DNA of 64,000 nucleotides from Chiua virens (lineage: Eukaryota > Basidiomycota > Agaricomycetes > Boletales > Boletaceae), in the NCBI GenBank assembly GCA_019787685.1, contig JAHNUO010000007.1:1612001-1676000 (forward strand). Direction: 5' to 3'. The translations under genes and the position numbers were made by a program. Shown one piece after another: positions 48,069 to 59,736 of the stretch (the stretch's first letter is position 1; each line of letters begins with the position of its first letter). Under the pieces are notes generated by a model. It saw nothing but the letters and a program-made list of their open reading frames with translations. It had not been told where the DNA came from and did not search any database.

Positions 48069-49517
48069 ATGTCAAGTGCAGATGACTCCCCGTCCCAGAC
48101 CATTGATACTACTCTTTTGATGCAACAAGTGGCACGTCTTATCGCTTTGCAAGACCGTAGCCTGAATACTCGCAACCTCCAGTACAGATCTGAATTGCAG
48201 AGTATCTTGCAATTGTTCTGTGTGCTCGTTGACCTGACCTTTTTTTTTTGGTAGTGTTCAAAGTTTTCATTATAAAGGACGACTCATCAGACGCCTTGTG
48301 TCTCTCCACGACAGTGTCAATGACATGTTGGCGGAGGCAGACCGACGAGCCCATGTTGCCAACGCGAACATTGTGAATCACACGGATGCGTGCGTTTTGT
48401 TTTACATTTAGTTTCTTATCAGTGTGATTGACGGCACGCCCAAGGGAAAACCGTTTGTACAAATCTTACAAGGAACTTATGCGGTGGATTCCCTCTATCC
48501 GTGACATCCCTCAGACAGAACTTGGCGATGCTCTACTACAGGTCAGAAATTTATTCCCTTGGACTTTGTGCAATAGGACTGATGTAAATGCAGCTCGAAC
48601 GAGGTGCTGACACCGGCCGCACTGATGATACCCACAGGCTTAAAGTATTTGTCGTGAACTGGCTCATGCAGCAGACACCAAAGCCTGAGCCTCCCCTCAG
48701 CGCTGAAGACAAGAGCGGGAGAGGGTTCTACAATGATGTGACAGGAAGTTTTCTGTGTCCAGTTGACTATGACTGGAACGTTCCCATGTGAGTGAACTCT
48801 GCACCATAAACATTTCAATTGACAAGGCTATGTATTCCAACAGTCACCGGCAGAATATTCGTGACTTCCATCCCGACTTTCTCGTCACCGCGCAATCTTG
48901 GCCGGCCTTCCTGTATGCTGGTGGTCAGTCAGACCCTGCCAATCTCGACAGCGGACTGTTTAAGAACGAAATTTTAGTCAAGGCATGTTCTGCACACAAA
49001 TGTAGGTATCGTCATTGATTCTCCACTCCAGGCCTTCAAAGCCATCTTTATTTCTCCATCTTCCGCATTGGACGATGAGGGTCTCGAGCCAACCGCTGGA
49101 AAGAAACATCGCCGAGGTGATAGACGGACGCGGTCAAACGTGGCCAAACTCATAGGTATGCAAACAGTTCAGCCGCGCGCCATTGCCTATGTGGCTTGCC
49201 AGGTAAATTGGTCGTTTACCGTTAACATAATTAATACCGGATTTGATGCTAATGGATTACTGACTGCATTGCAGGTTCGTTTTGCCCTGTCCTCTGCAGG
49301 TTCTTGGGCGATCGTCGATGGTGTATTTGACACCCACGAGTTCTATGAAGCCATAGTGGAGTGGTTCGAAGAAACCAAGACTGAAGAGGACAAAAATTTC
49401 GTTGACGAACTTCTGTTATGGTGGAACAGGCGAGTCCCTCAGTTACTTCGCTTCACACATGGCAATAATGAGAGCTGCCGCGGCAGGTCGGCACTCGGGC
49501 CCACCTTTTCTTTTTGA
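48069..49517 (+). CDS. DUF6698 family protein
   Basis: A spliced gene with the ATG at 48069. It includes RLYKSYKELMRWIPSIRDIP, PVDYDWNVP followed by KANIRDFHPDFL, GLFKNEILVKAFKAIFISPSSA, RTRSNVAKLIGMQTVQPRAIAY and VRFALSSAGSWAIVDGVFD, and ends LLLWWNRRVP plus a short tail at 49517. I recognise the block from KNEILVKAFKAIF to LLWWNR as DUF6698, a family expanded in Agaricomycetes and often found near transposons; the function is unknown. The splicing of the first intron (about 48200-48256) is uncertain, since the consensus sites do not give the expected HYKGRLIRRL frame. A frame defect there is possible. Confidence 0.72.
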
Positions 49518-51041
49518 ATTGAACGAGATAATTCCGCCCAAAAGTCTGTGGCAAAGTCACTGAAGAAGCGCCGTATTTCTAGTAGTAGTTAAACTCGTTT
49601 GGGTCCGATTCGAACGTTGTACTAGGCTATTCGAAATCACGAAGCAGAATAATCTGGTTATCTATTTGCTATCATTCGTTTGGTCGATCAAAATGATGAC
49701 GACGTGAAAACGTTTCCTTCAGTTGCCGTTACTCCCGGGATGATCCACTTTGCCTGCCATAATCATGCTACAGGTAATTATTCACTGTCGCCACCTGGTT
49801 GATCGTTCGAAAGTCTTCCTATACGTGCATATCTGACCCACTTTCACCTTCCTGACACTTATTTGAGAATGCCATCGGAGTGGTACTATTGATGAAGCTC
49901 GAGCATGAATGAAAAAGTTGGCCAGAAATGTGTGTTGGACTCGGGTTGGGAACGTTGCAAGCATCGATATCTTTGCTTAGTAAAGATATGTTTGGTACAC
50001 ATTTTCGACTACCCTCAAATTAATTGGCCTTGCCCTTTACCGACTTGTGTGATAGTAGTACGTCTTTTCTAACTGTCCGACACTTGTTTTCAACTGTAGC
50101 TACCATTATGAGGAATATGTAAACTGTATAATTGGTATCTTCACTGACAGTCTGACATTTGTTATGCACTCAGCCTACTGTTATAAAGAATATATAAAGC
50201 TGTACCAGACTGGTCAACATTGCCGGCCATTACCAAATCCCATGATGTGTGTCATTACTGACTGTTTGATACTTATTCTTCACCAGACCTACTGTTGCAA
50301 AGTAATAATAAGACCTTTTTACCATTATATAATTTAGCTTTCTTCAGAATGTATTATAAGGCATTGTCAGAAAATCTGCGGTCTCGTGATAAGGTGTAAA
50401 TGTTTTAGTTCGCTTTACGAATCCTCGCCGAACTAATCCCAGAACATGATGCATGACGCACCATGTTAAAGATGTCCGAGTTTGAGAGACGTAGTCTCGA
50501 GGCCAGATCACCTCCTGGACGCGGACTCAGAAGCTTCGAGATCTACCTTACGCAAAACAACCAAACAAATTCGTCACCTGGTATACCTTCAAGTGACACG
50601 ATCACAATTGCTATATTTTCGTCATCGCTCTAGTAGTTCTCTGGGGACACATTGAATACGACGAACTTGAATCTTTGTCGTTCATTGAATCCCTTGAACA
50701 TAGCGAGGAACCCGATCCGCATGAATATGAATCGATATTCGTATTACCATCTGTGTGTCACGAACCGTGGGTGTCCGATCACGGATACGAGGAGGCCCAT
50801 CTACATGCTCGAACTTGAAAGGGCATGTTGCGGCGGCCAGTGCGCCCGATTGGCCCGTGGGAGTGTACCCTCGGCGCCTGGGATTAATGTTTTTCATCAG
50901 TATCGTCGAGATAAGAAGCCTCTTTATTTTCCCCTCCACCCAGTTGAATCGTGTTCAAGTCAAGGGTGACTCCCAACACGACTAAAACGACTTCAGGCTG
51001 CAAGTATATTGTCTTGTCCCTCAAACATCGACAGAGGCACG
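49518..51041. other. Intergenic, partly repetitive
   Basis: No gene was found. It contains the diverged tandem repeat at about 50026-50310. The part next to the transporter has short open frames only. Confidence 0.4.
50026..50310. repeat. Diverged tandem repeat, ~110-bp unit
   Basis: Three related blocks share the order tgac(a/t)gt(c/t)tga(c/t)a(t/c)tt, then cctactgtt or ctaccatta, then aaagaata or aggaatatg. They lie near 50078, 50150 and 50265, and the spacer ttgcc...ttacc...tgtgt precedes two of them. It is AT-rich and non-coding, possibly the remnant of a repeat element. Confidence 0.45.
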
Positions 51042-53506
51042 ATGGGCCCTTTCACCAGCACCAAATTATATAGACCCGAAGTGGACACCAGCCATATAAA
51101 CGAGCGAGCGCTGCTCCGAAAGATGGACGTTCGCATCGTGCCATGGCTGGGCTTGTTGTATCTCTTGAATTTTCTCGACCGAGGTGCGATAGGGAATGCG
51201 AAGGTGTGTACATCTCTGACCAATTTGCGGGTGATTCCTTGAGGGCGATACTAAGGACTTTACACAAATTAAAGTTGTATAATCTCACAGCCGACTTGAA
51301 TATCACGAACAAACAATACCTCATCGCATTAACGGTGTTCTTTTTCCCGTATGCTATTTTCGAGGTGTGTAACCCATTCGCTTCGAGAATATCGCGGTCA
51401 TCTAGGGAATGGCCTCACACAGCCTGCGAGCAACATCCTGCTGAGACGGCTCCGACCTTCCATATGGCTTTCGTCCATGATGTTCGTGTGGGGAATCATT
51501 ATGGTTCGTGTACGCTCCTAGAACCGTAGACAGTGTCATTAACTGAGAGTAGATGTGCCATGGATTTGTCCAAAATTATAGTGGGCTTCTCGGTTCGTGA
51601 CACTTTTTCTAAGCTGAGCAATGATACTAAATCTTCAGTATCTCAGCTTTGCGTTTTCTGCTCGGTCTGGCGGAGGCAGGTTTATACCCTGGTATTGTTT
51701 TCTACCTCTCATGGTAACTACGACCGCTCCTTTCAACCATAAACTAACAAGCAGAAAAGTTGGTACAAGCGATCAGAACTGGGCACTCGGGTAGCCACTT
51801 TCTTCACGTCAGCGACTATAGCGGGAGCATTCAGTGAATATATGCACCGCTCAAATCGTTTATATTCTACAAGCTAACCCATCGTTCTAGGTGGCCTCCT
51901 GGCAGTTGCGATTTCCAACATGGATGGTGTCGCCGGGAGAACGGGATGGTCATGGATATTCATTTTGGAAGGCATCTTCACGATACTGTGCGCACTGGTA
52001 TCGTTTTGGGTCATACAAGATTTCCCGGAACATGCAACGTTTCTCACTACTTCAGAACGTCTGTGTCCTGATTGTACGATGGCATGATGGTTTTGTTCAC
52101 AATGTCTAAGGTGTATTTGTCATTCGCCGTCTTCGTGCGGACATGCAATTCAGTGCTGGAGGCGAAGAGTTCAAGGTGAAATATGTTTGGCAGAGTCTAA
52201 AGGACTGGAAGACATATATCGCAAGTGAGTTACGTTCACTTTGGTTGATTTATGATCTTCCTAATGACTCCTATGTCAGTGGGCATATACATGGGCTTGT
52301 AATGTCTCCCCAGCTTCCTCGCGAACATAATAATCATATCCACGTGACAGTGACGGACCTTTGTATGCATTCTCTCTATTCACGCCGACAATTATCAACC
52401 AAGTCAGTACCGAGCCTCTTCTGAACGTCTCTAATAGTCCACTGATTTCGCATATTGAATCAGCTAGGTCAGTTTCAGTTTTCTTCGGAGGCGTCCCAGC
52501 TTTTGACGAGAATATGACCATAGGGTACAAGGCTACCACTGCAAATCTGTTATCAGTGCCTGTGTATGTCTGGGCTTGCATAGTCACCGTCTTTGTTGGG
52601 TTCATCGGAGACCGCCTTGGCAAGAGGGGGTACATCAACCTGTCAGTCGAATAAATTTTCCGTTGAAACACATCTGATATAACGCATTTTTATAGCGGCC
52701 TATTTGGTATAGGTCAGTGTCACACAATCGCCTGCTGTGCTCTTCTGATGATCAATAATCAGGCTTGGTGGGCTACATCATTTTAATATCTTCCAACAAC
52801 CCAGCATTGTCCTACTTTGCATGCTTCCTCGCTGCTTCGTAAGTCGCGCGCCGCTCCAGCGACACCGTGCTCAAGTATTGTTTGATAGCGCCATTTACCC
52901 GACCGTTCGTGAGTATGGTTCAGAAAATTGATTCATCAAGGCTAAGCTATTATTCCTTCCTGTGTACAGCGAATGCAGTGTGAGTATTACCGAGCCCTCC
53001 GCGGCAAAAGCTATTACCTATACAGCCCACAGGGCCTGGGTTGCAGGTAATGTCGAAGGCTCCTATAAACGAGGTGTGACACTCGCGATGGCAATCGGCT
53101 GGTGAGATTAGTACATAGGTATCCCCCACATTTCTGTCGTGTCTTATTGTCTTATCAGGGGCAACATTAATGGCGCCGTATCGGCCAACGTGGTACGTTT
53201 CATAATCGACTATCTTTTCTCCAGAGTAACGCAGCTCGTCATAAGTATCGCGCACAAGACGCGCCGTGGTTTAGGCTTGGGCACGGTATTATCCTCGCAT
53301 ACATCGCCATTGGATGGATATGTTCAGCTGTTTTCATGGCTCGACTCAAGCTTGAGAATGCTCGACGGGACCGTGGGGAGCGTGACGAGACCATAGGATT
53401 AGAAGAAAATGCTATGAAGGCAGCCAAGAATGGGAGATACGAATCGGCCGAGGCGGCACGGGCGGACAAGGGTGATGACTGGAGCGGATTTCGATATACG
53501 TTGTAG
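51042..53506 (+). CDS. MFS anion:cation symporter (allantoate permease-like)
   Basis: About thirteen exons join in one frame. Landmarks of the fungal ACS branch of the major facilitator superfamily are seen: ERALLRKMDVRIVPWLGLLY with LLNFLDRGAIGNAK (TM1), FFFPYAIFEPASNILLRR, MCHGFVQNYSGLLGLRF (TM4), LAEAGLYPGIVFYLS, RTGWSWIFILEGI (TM6), PVYVWACIVTVFVG, GNVEGSYKRGVTLAMAIGW, and a hydrophilic C-terminus ending at 53504-53506. Twelve membrane spans are expected. Relatives carry small organic anions such as allantoate, nicotinate, pantothenate or tartrate; the substrate here cannot be told. A first exon upstream of 51042 is possible. No damage was seen. Confidence 0.85.
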
Positions 53507-54867
53507 GATCTGAATCTCCCAATATGATGTAAAAATGTAGCACTCATTTTCGCACAAGACTAGCTTGCAATGCAATACTGACGATAGTCTGTAATACCTC
53601 CCTGGACACCAAGATGTACATATAAAATACGTTGATCAAGTGTCAATGGTACGTCTTTGGTGTTCTTTCAGAATCTTTCTCATGGCCTTGTGTAGGGCAA
53701 ACGCGGCCTGAGTATATATGATACAGCCGTCCAGATTCGTCTCACCATCGTTCACATCGTCCCGATGACGGACCGGGACCCGGCCGTCGAGATGCATCAC
53801 CTCGTCTGGGCTCGAGAGAGAGATATGCAAACTCGTCAGGTTCTCCAATCGTCAATGAAAAACAAAAAGTACCTTCGGAATCCACGCGAACCAACGGAGC
53901 TGAATGCAACGCAATATGTACATAGTTTAGGAAAGCGTTGGGATGTGCGGCCGAGTCGCTCAGGCACATTGACATGCCGCATTTGCACTTTATTGAGACT
54001 CAGAAGCCTTTGCCGGTCGGCAGTCATTTTATTCACACTGCAATTCTCCGACAACAGAGTGCCGAACCGTGCCGATACAAACACCGATGCTGCTAACGTA
54101 ATATGTCGGGAAAATCCAAACCTGCCTTCCAATACTCCCATATTTGGATGCTGGAAACATATTTTTACCCATTTCAACCCCCTTCTGAGTGCCTTCTTGG
54201 AATTCTTTCGGGTCAAATTGAAAGTGATTGAAAGCAGGCGGCATCTTGGGACCTTGCAAGTCCTTATAAGGCATGGGAATTAGACATATTTTTCTGACGT
54301 TATTTTATGAGCAAACATCACGTGAGGTGACAAAGGTGTGACACATGTCGCACTGCGGCGTGTTCCTTCCATGTTGGATTATAATATCAAGTCTTTATTT
54401 TTGTATGTAACTACTGAAAGGTGATCTTCTTCAGAATCAGAGACATGAAGAAAACTAAAAACGCCAGAACTTCGAAAGTCTAGCATTAAAGAATCTGGTG
54501 TCGGTCGATTTACAATGCTTGTGCTGTAGTGATAGCCTATCGGTTCAAAGCCTTTTGTCACACAAAATCATGCATTTCCACGTGACGTTGCTGAATCTGG
54601 GTGATTCAGTCTACCTAAAAAAACTTGCATAGGGCTGCGACTGCACGCAGCACATCTACAGACTTAAGCGCTCAATGAGCACTCATTGAGCAAGTTGTTT
54701 TGGGTTAGGCCAGGGTAGGATTACGCACATGCCTTATATGGCTTTATGTGTAGGTTACTGTGGCGACCTCTTTTTTTCACGACCGTCAACTGTTGAGATA
54801 AGATAGCAGAATATGATCTAGATTCAGATACTAGAGATACTAAGTGATCTTTGTACATCCTAGCTGA
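53507..54867. other. Intergenic, no gene recognised
   Basis: Short unspliceable frames only. It includes the palindrome at 54670-54691. This is the region between the transporter and the second KDZ cassette and could contain the left end of that transposon, but no inverted repeat partner was found. Confidence 0.4.
54670..54691. repeat. 22-bp perfect inverted repeat
   Basis: GCTCAATGAG, a two-base CA loop, then CTCATTGAGC. It is short enough to occur by chance in 64 kb only rarely, but no function is evident. Confidence 0.6.
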
Positions 54868-56676
54868 CTAATGAATTAATGACAATCCACGCTGCGTGAT
54901 TGCTCCCTTCAGCAAATACAACTGATTGCGCAAGACAGGTTCTGTTGATAAAGAATTCAGTAGTCTTTTGTATATCTCCTTTGTTTTTGCACAGGAAAAT
55001 TCAATGGGTTCGTATTTCCTGTGGGTATGTTCTGAAAGTGCAGAGTGGATTGCTGAAGTGGCGAGTGAGACAAGGCAGGCAAATGTGTTGTTCGTGTTGT
55101 TGAGGAGATGGTGGAGGCCACCAAGCCAGACAGTATTGACTAAAACAGAGATAAGGGCAGGATGCTCAAGCAAAGCGATAACAGCTCCTTTCTAAGGGTG
55201 AAATGTATGAATAAAATATCCTCACAAATACAGAGGTGACACACATCATCAAGCTTATGTGACCAGATATTTTGCTCAAGGAGGAATGGAATGATTGTTC
55301 GTTTGGCAACAAGTTCGATGTCTGGCCGTCCATCTCGGATGTCGGGGCAGAGGTTGTATGCCTCATGGATGAGTCCCTGTGCAGCATCTTTGAATGACTT
55401 CCATGTGGTGGTCACAACGGCCTCAAGATTTCTGAGAATCTTTTCGTCATACAGTCCAGTCCAGGTAGTCGAAGGACCTGAAAATGATGAGAAGTAGTTA
55501 CGACAAAACAAACTTGAATCAATGTACCTAGAACCTCATCCGCAGCTGTCTTGAGTGACACTCGACAAATTTCATCAAGTTTGTCTCCCAACGGAAAACT
55601 GTCAACACACATAATTTTGCGGTGCACTTCGTCCCTTGAGCGTGCTTGAATCCTCTGACAATCTGTTTGTGAGACCAAAGCCACTGTGACATTGGTTGTG
55701 GGGACGCTAGGCATTGGATTGTTTGCATTCACCGTTGAGGCTGGGGGAGGCTCAACCAAAGGTGGAAGACAGCGGATAGGTGGAGGGACATTTGTGACTG
55801 ATGTTTCCATGCCTGCCTATGAAGATAACATGTAAGCTAAAAACTGCCAATCATCACATTCATAGTGATCACACACCTGGAATACGCCAGCAGTCACAAC
55901 CCCGCCACGTACCTTCTCATTTGGCCTCAAGGGCGCATATGCAGGCACATACCGGAGGCCTGGTATTGTGTATGGTGCTGCACGAGCCTGTCCAGCAAAT
56001 TGTACTGCTGGCGTCACCCGATTGCTCAGTCTGAGGGTACAGGAAGTACTGTATGGGTGAGGTTGCTTGAACTGAAATGGCTGGAACCGCTGGATGCTTG
56101 GAGGAACAATGGGTGGAGGTGGCTGGGGATAAGAGAGGTCAGAATATGAAGAAGATGAGGGTTCAGTATATGATGCCAGTGACGACTGAGCATATGATGA
56201 AGTTGTGGGATGGACAGATGTGGATGACTCGGAGGCAGAATAGCTGTTTGGTGGTGAAAACGTGGGCTGGCTATACGATAATGGCAGATTGGAACGTGGG
56301 AAATCTTGCTGGGATTGTGAATGTGGAAATCGCGGAGGATCCGATGGGTCGTGGTGCCATTGCAGGAATGACACTGAGTTGTAAGTGGACATACAGTATC
56401 TGAATACTGGCTGGATGAGGATCCAGTGAGATCAGCTGCCATCAAGACCTCCTGACGAATATGTTGAGCAAGTGGGTCAACGAGTGTATTTGGGTCCATG
56501 GGTTGTTCGACGGTGCAGTTGACCTGACTAGCATCGGACCGTAAGCACGGATTGAGGCCCTCTTGGGGCCGTGCAATTTGCTGTCGACAACTATCAGCCG
56601 AGTCTAATGGGCCACTCAAAAGACTACTTACTTGCGGGTTTGCCAAAGCTGTGCGACGCCTGTGATGCTCAGCCAT
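54868..56676 (-). CDS. DUF6532 family protein beside KDZ transposase
   Basis: A spliced gene, ATG 56676, stop 54868. The N-terminal half is low complexity: MAEHHRRRTALANPQ, then a Ser/Pro/Tyr/Gln-rich region (SSSSYSDLSYPQPPPPIVPP). The C-terminal half has the DUF6532 pattern: DKLDEICRVSLKTAADEVL, RNLEAVVTTTWKSFKDAAQ, KGAVIALLEHPALISVLVNT, LVSLATSAIHSALSEH and a basic helical end. DUF6532 is an Agaricomycete-expanded family, frequent near transposons and without a known function. No stop or frameshift was seen. It may serve the neighbouring KDZ transposase, for instance in DNA binding or regulation, but only position supports that. Confidence 0.7.
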
Positions 56677-56988
56677 GAAAGCTTGGAAGTGAAGAGAGTA
56701 GTTATGTGGTCAAGGGGTTGGGAGGCCCTTACCTATATCCAGGTCGTCTCATTGGGCACGCAATAGAATGAGTCGTTCGATAGCCCAGATTCTCGTGCTC
56801 TCCGGGGGTCTGAATGACACATGCTGATCAGAAGCTTTATACATATGTACAAATCAACAGGATAGCCGGGCATGAGGCATACATATCTACCAAGATTTGG
56901 GGGATGTGCGAGCTGTGCAAAAAATGAGTCAGTAGTATTTGTGGGGGGAGGGGGGGGGATGATTGCATACATAGTTTAACAGTCACGA
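56677..56988. other. Spacer between the two minus-strand KDZ-companion genes
   Basis: About 310 bp with a G-run (ggggggaggggggggg near 56942-56957) and no coding exon. It should contain the promoter of the DUF6532 gene and the 3' UTR of the coiled-coil gene. Confidence 0.4.
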
Positions 56989-57812
56989 TCAATCTGAAGG
57001 GTCTTCATAATCATCCTCGCTGCAATCATGCTGCATAGTATCTCCATTGGTACCACTGACATCACACCACCCACATTCCAGATCCTCACCAAATACCAAC
57101 CCTTTCCTGTGAATGTCGTCATCATCGGCGAAGGTCCCAACACCCAAACCATGTTCCTGGGCATGCTCCATCATCACAGTGAGTTCAGTGGCATCTCGAT
57201 CTGCCTCCTGGGTAGCAGACAAAAGATATTCTCCATAAAACAGCTTGTCCTCCTTGAGGTCAGGGAGACCTCGATCAGTGTACATCCTGAGCCAAAATAC
57301 ATATTCAGACTGAGTGAGAGAATGGGCGTGTTCAAGGGAGGACTGGATTTTCTCTAGCGTAGGAATTCTGCATCTCATCTCCTCGAGGTCCCAAGTGGCT
57401 AGGAGAAGTTGATGATGACTCTTCTCTGCTGATGCAAACTTCTCGAGGACAGCAGCTTCAAGAATGTCATCGGGTAGATCCTGGATGCCACGAATGAAAA
57501 GTTCCATCCTCTAGCAATGGGGATCAGTAAAGATAGCAACACAAACAATAAATTCAGATTTACTGCAGACGGTGTCATCCCAGGATTTGATAGATTGCTA
57601 CAAGAGCCTCGACGATGGGTTAACATTGTATGAGGATGCTTGCAGGAGGGGTTGAGTGCTGGATGCTTGAGAGAAGGGTGAAAAGGAAATGTAGCATATT
57701 TCCCTGAGGATGCATTCAGGTTACTCTCGACGTCCATGGAGTCACTATGATTGGGGTCATAACATGTCAGGGAGCTCATGGGGCTTGGGGGGTTGGTTGA
57801 AGTGTGAGACAT
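56989..57812 (-). CDS. Coiled-coil companion protein of KDZ cassette
   Basis: Two exons joined by a 54-bp intron (about 57512-57565). The N-terminus (ATG 57812, MSHTSTNPPSPMSS) is rich in Ser, Pro, Asn and His. The second exon begins RMELFIRGIQDLPDDILE and is helical, with heptad-like leucines (LEKIQSSLEHAHSL). It has an acidic end (DCSEDDYEDPSD) and stops at 56989. No known family was recognised. The layout, a low-complexity head, helical body and acidic tail, is the same as for the ORF at 44916-45852 beside the other KDZ gene, which supports a shared role in the transposon. Confidence 0.6.
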
Positions 57813-57916
57813 GAAAGCTTGTCGTTTTCAACTATGCAATGGACTTAAGAGGCAAGTGCAGAGTTTGTCCAAGTTGAACTCGCCAACTCACCTACTCAGA
57901 GTCAACAACTTCTTGA
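57813..57916. promoter_or_regulatory. Divergent promoter inside KDZ cassette
   Basis: 104 bp separate the ATG of the minus-strand coiled-coil gene (57812) from the ATG of the plus-strand KDZ gene (57917). Both would be driven from this spacer. Confidence 0.5.
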
Positions 57917-58883
57917 ATGAAACCATTTGATGATGCACGACCTCTGGAGTTCAGTGAAGAGTGAGTGCTATTTAATGGAGTTAAGCTCAAAATTCACTCG
58001 CCACTTCTCATAGATTCGTCTGCCCACTCTGTTCACAACCCTTGCCCTCTATCAATGCCATTTGGTCCCACCTCAACAATGAGCACACCCCGAAAGAAGG
58101 CCAACTTTCAGCTCCACCGGCTTTATCTGCTCTGCAATCCACACCCCGTCATGGTCAATATCATCCAGATTCGGCATACATCTATGGCAAAGCAATGAAT
58201 ACTCTGGAGCATCTAGCTGCTGAAACAGCCCAATACAATCAAGAAATTGGGCAAGCACATCAGAATAATATCTATTATCCTTTCACTGACAGTGACGAAT
58301 GGGAATTAGGAAAATTCCTATGCGAGAACTTGAACAAAGGGCAGATTACATGATTTTTGAAGTCAGAATGGGTCAGTAATGATTGTCTTTTCAACAGATA
58401 GTTTTTCCTAACAAATTTAGTTTAAGAAAAAGGATAAACCAGGGTTCAAGTCGGCTGATGAACTTTTCTCGTGGATGGACTCATTACCCCAGGGCCCACA
58501 ATGGCACTGTACCAAGATCAAGATGGACGAATACATCACTGTTCACCCAGTATACCTGCTCTGGAGAGACGCCTTTGAAGTTGCCGAGATGATTTTTGGC
58601 AACCTGATCTTTTGTCATGATGTGTCTCGACCCCCACGAAGTATACACTGAACACGGTGTCCATGAATATGGCAAGTGGATGTCCTCAAATGAGGCATTC
58701 AGGATACAGGTAGCCAATCCTATGCCTTTTATTACTCTGTGCTCATCTCATCGTTAGGCCCAGCTTCCCATCGGGGCCACTATTGTTCCTATCATACTCG
58801 CCTCCGACAAGACTCCTGTTACCAGACATACTGGAAATCTCGAGATGCACCCATTGTTCCTTATGATAGGAAATATACGGTCC
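57917..58883 (+). pseudogene. Zinc-finger KDZ transposase, truncated and mutated
   Basis: Exon 1 encodes MKPFDDARPLEFSEE and after a 57-bp intron continues FVCPLCSQPLPSINAIWSHL, a C2H2 zinc finger (C-x2-C-x12-H-x4-H). The KDZ N-terminal region follows (YPFTDSDEWELGKFLCENLN; FKSADELFSWMDSLPQGPQW; VHPVYLLWRDAFEVAEMIFG; GATIVPIILASDKTPVTRH; GNLEMHPLFLMIGNI). Damage: a TGA after NKGQIT (about 58350), a frame change after IFCHDV (near 58620), and loss of everything after MIGNIR, where a Gypsy LTR begins at 58884. The remainder of the gene is not in the window. It can no longer make a working transposase. Confidence 0.82.
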
Positions 58884-59030
58884 TGTTACAATTTCTTTCC
58901 TTCGTTTCACTCGTACTGTTTCACTTCACTCGATACCTAGGTATCTTCGTACATTCACCCGTACTCGTTTTCCTTTAACCTTTGTAACTCCGCACTGGCC
59001 TTACCCGGATGCTTACGTTCTTCTTTTCTT

Positions 59031-59170
59031 GTCATCATCCAATGGCATCGCACTTACTCATTTCCTTCTCGTCATCATCCGATGGCATCACACTTACTCA
59101 TTTCCTTCTTGTCATCATCTGATGGCTTCGCGTTTGTCATTTCACTTTCGTCATCATCCGCTGCCTTCGC
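59031..59170. repeat. 40-bp tandem repeats in LTR U3
   Basis: gtcatcatcc recurs at 59031, 59071, 59111 and 59150, each followed by (g/a)atggcatc and cttactcatttccttct. Three units are nearly identical and the last is diverged. Such direct repeats upstream of a TATA box act as enhancers in many LTRs; here that is inference. Confidence 0.8.
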
Positions 59171-59277
59171 ATCGTACGATCCCCTTTTGATTACTGCACA
59201 TTCCTTTTGGCCATTTTGCCCTTCCGCTCTTCTGGCCTTCCCCTTTTAGTTACTTGGTCCGTGCGCAGTTCTCGTAG

Positions 59278-59285
59278 TATAAATA
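59278..59285 (+). promoter_or_regulatory. LTR TATA box
   Basis: TATAAATA lies between the 40-bp repeats and the R/U5 part of the LTR, about 370 bp before the LTR end. It is the likely core promoter for the genomic RNA. Confidence 0.6.
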
Positions 59286-59736
59286 CCTCGCAGCGATACT
59301 CTGTACTGTAGTCTTGATCTCCGCAATCTAGCTGAGTATCACTGCTCCACTCGGACCCTTCCTTGTGACCACTCGACCAGGGACTTCTCTCGTTGTCCCT
59401 TGACCCAACACTCGGACTCTTAGTAGTCAACCCTCGAACCCTTGACCATCCCTCGGGTATAGATCCCCAACCGGACAGCTCTCAGCAACGCCTGAGTTCT
59501 CACTTGTCTCTCTGGTAGCAATCCGCTGACCAGAATCCCCTTGTTTGACTCTTCAGCGCACCATGTATCAAGTGGTGGTTGTTTGAGTTATCGCAGCCAC
59601 TTGGTACTTGGCACTTTTGCGGCTATGCTAGGTCCTACCCGGAACTATCGTAACATAAGATCAAGACTACCAATACAGCCTGCCTCCGCGCAGCTAGCTG
59701 CCCACCATTGCCGGACGACCTCCCACCCGTCCACTC

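Larger units (their letters stand above)
54868..58883. mobile_element. Second KDZ transposon cassette, disrupted
   Basis: Three ORFs: a DUF6532 protein and a coiled-coil protein on the minus strand, and a zinc-finger KDZ transposase on the plus strand. The last is cut at 58883 by a Gypsy LTR. The divergent layout with a 104-bp spacer (57813-57916) suggests one unit. Its ends are not defined. Confidence 0.6.
58884..59655 (+). repeat. 5' LTR of Ty3/Gypsy element
   Basis: Begins TGTTAC and ends GTAACA, giving short terminal inverted repeats of the TG...CA type over 772 bp. The start is fixed by the break in the KDZ ORF and by a second copy of the same sequence at 63862. It contains a TATA box at 59278 and 40-bp tandem repeats. 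The five bases before it are GGTCC, the expected target-site duplication. Confidence 0.85.
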
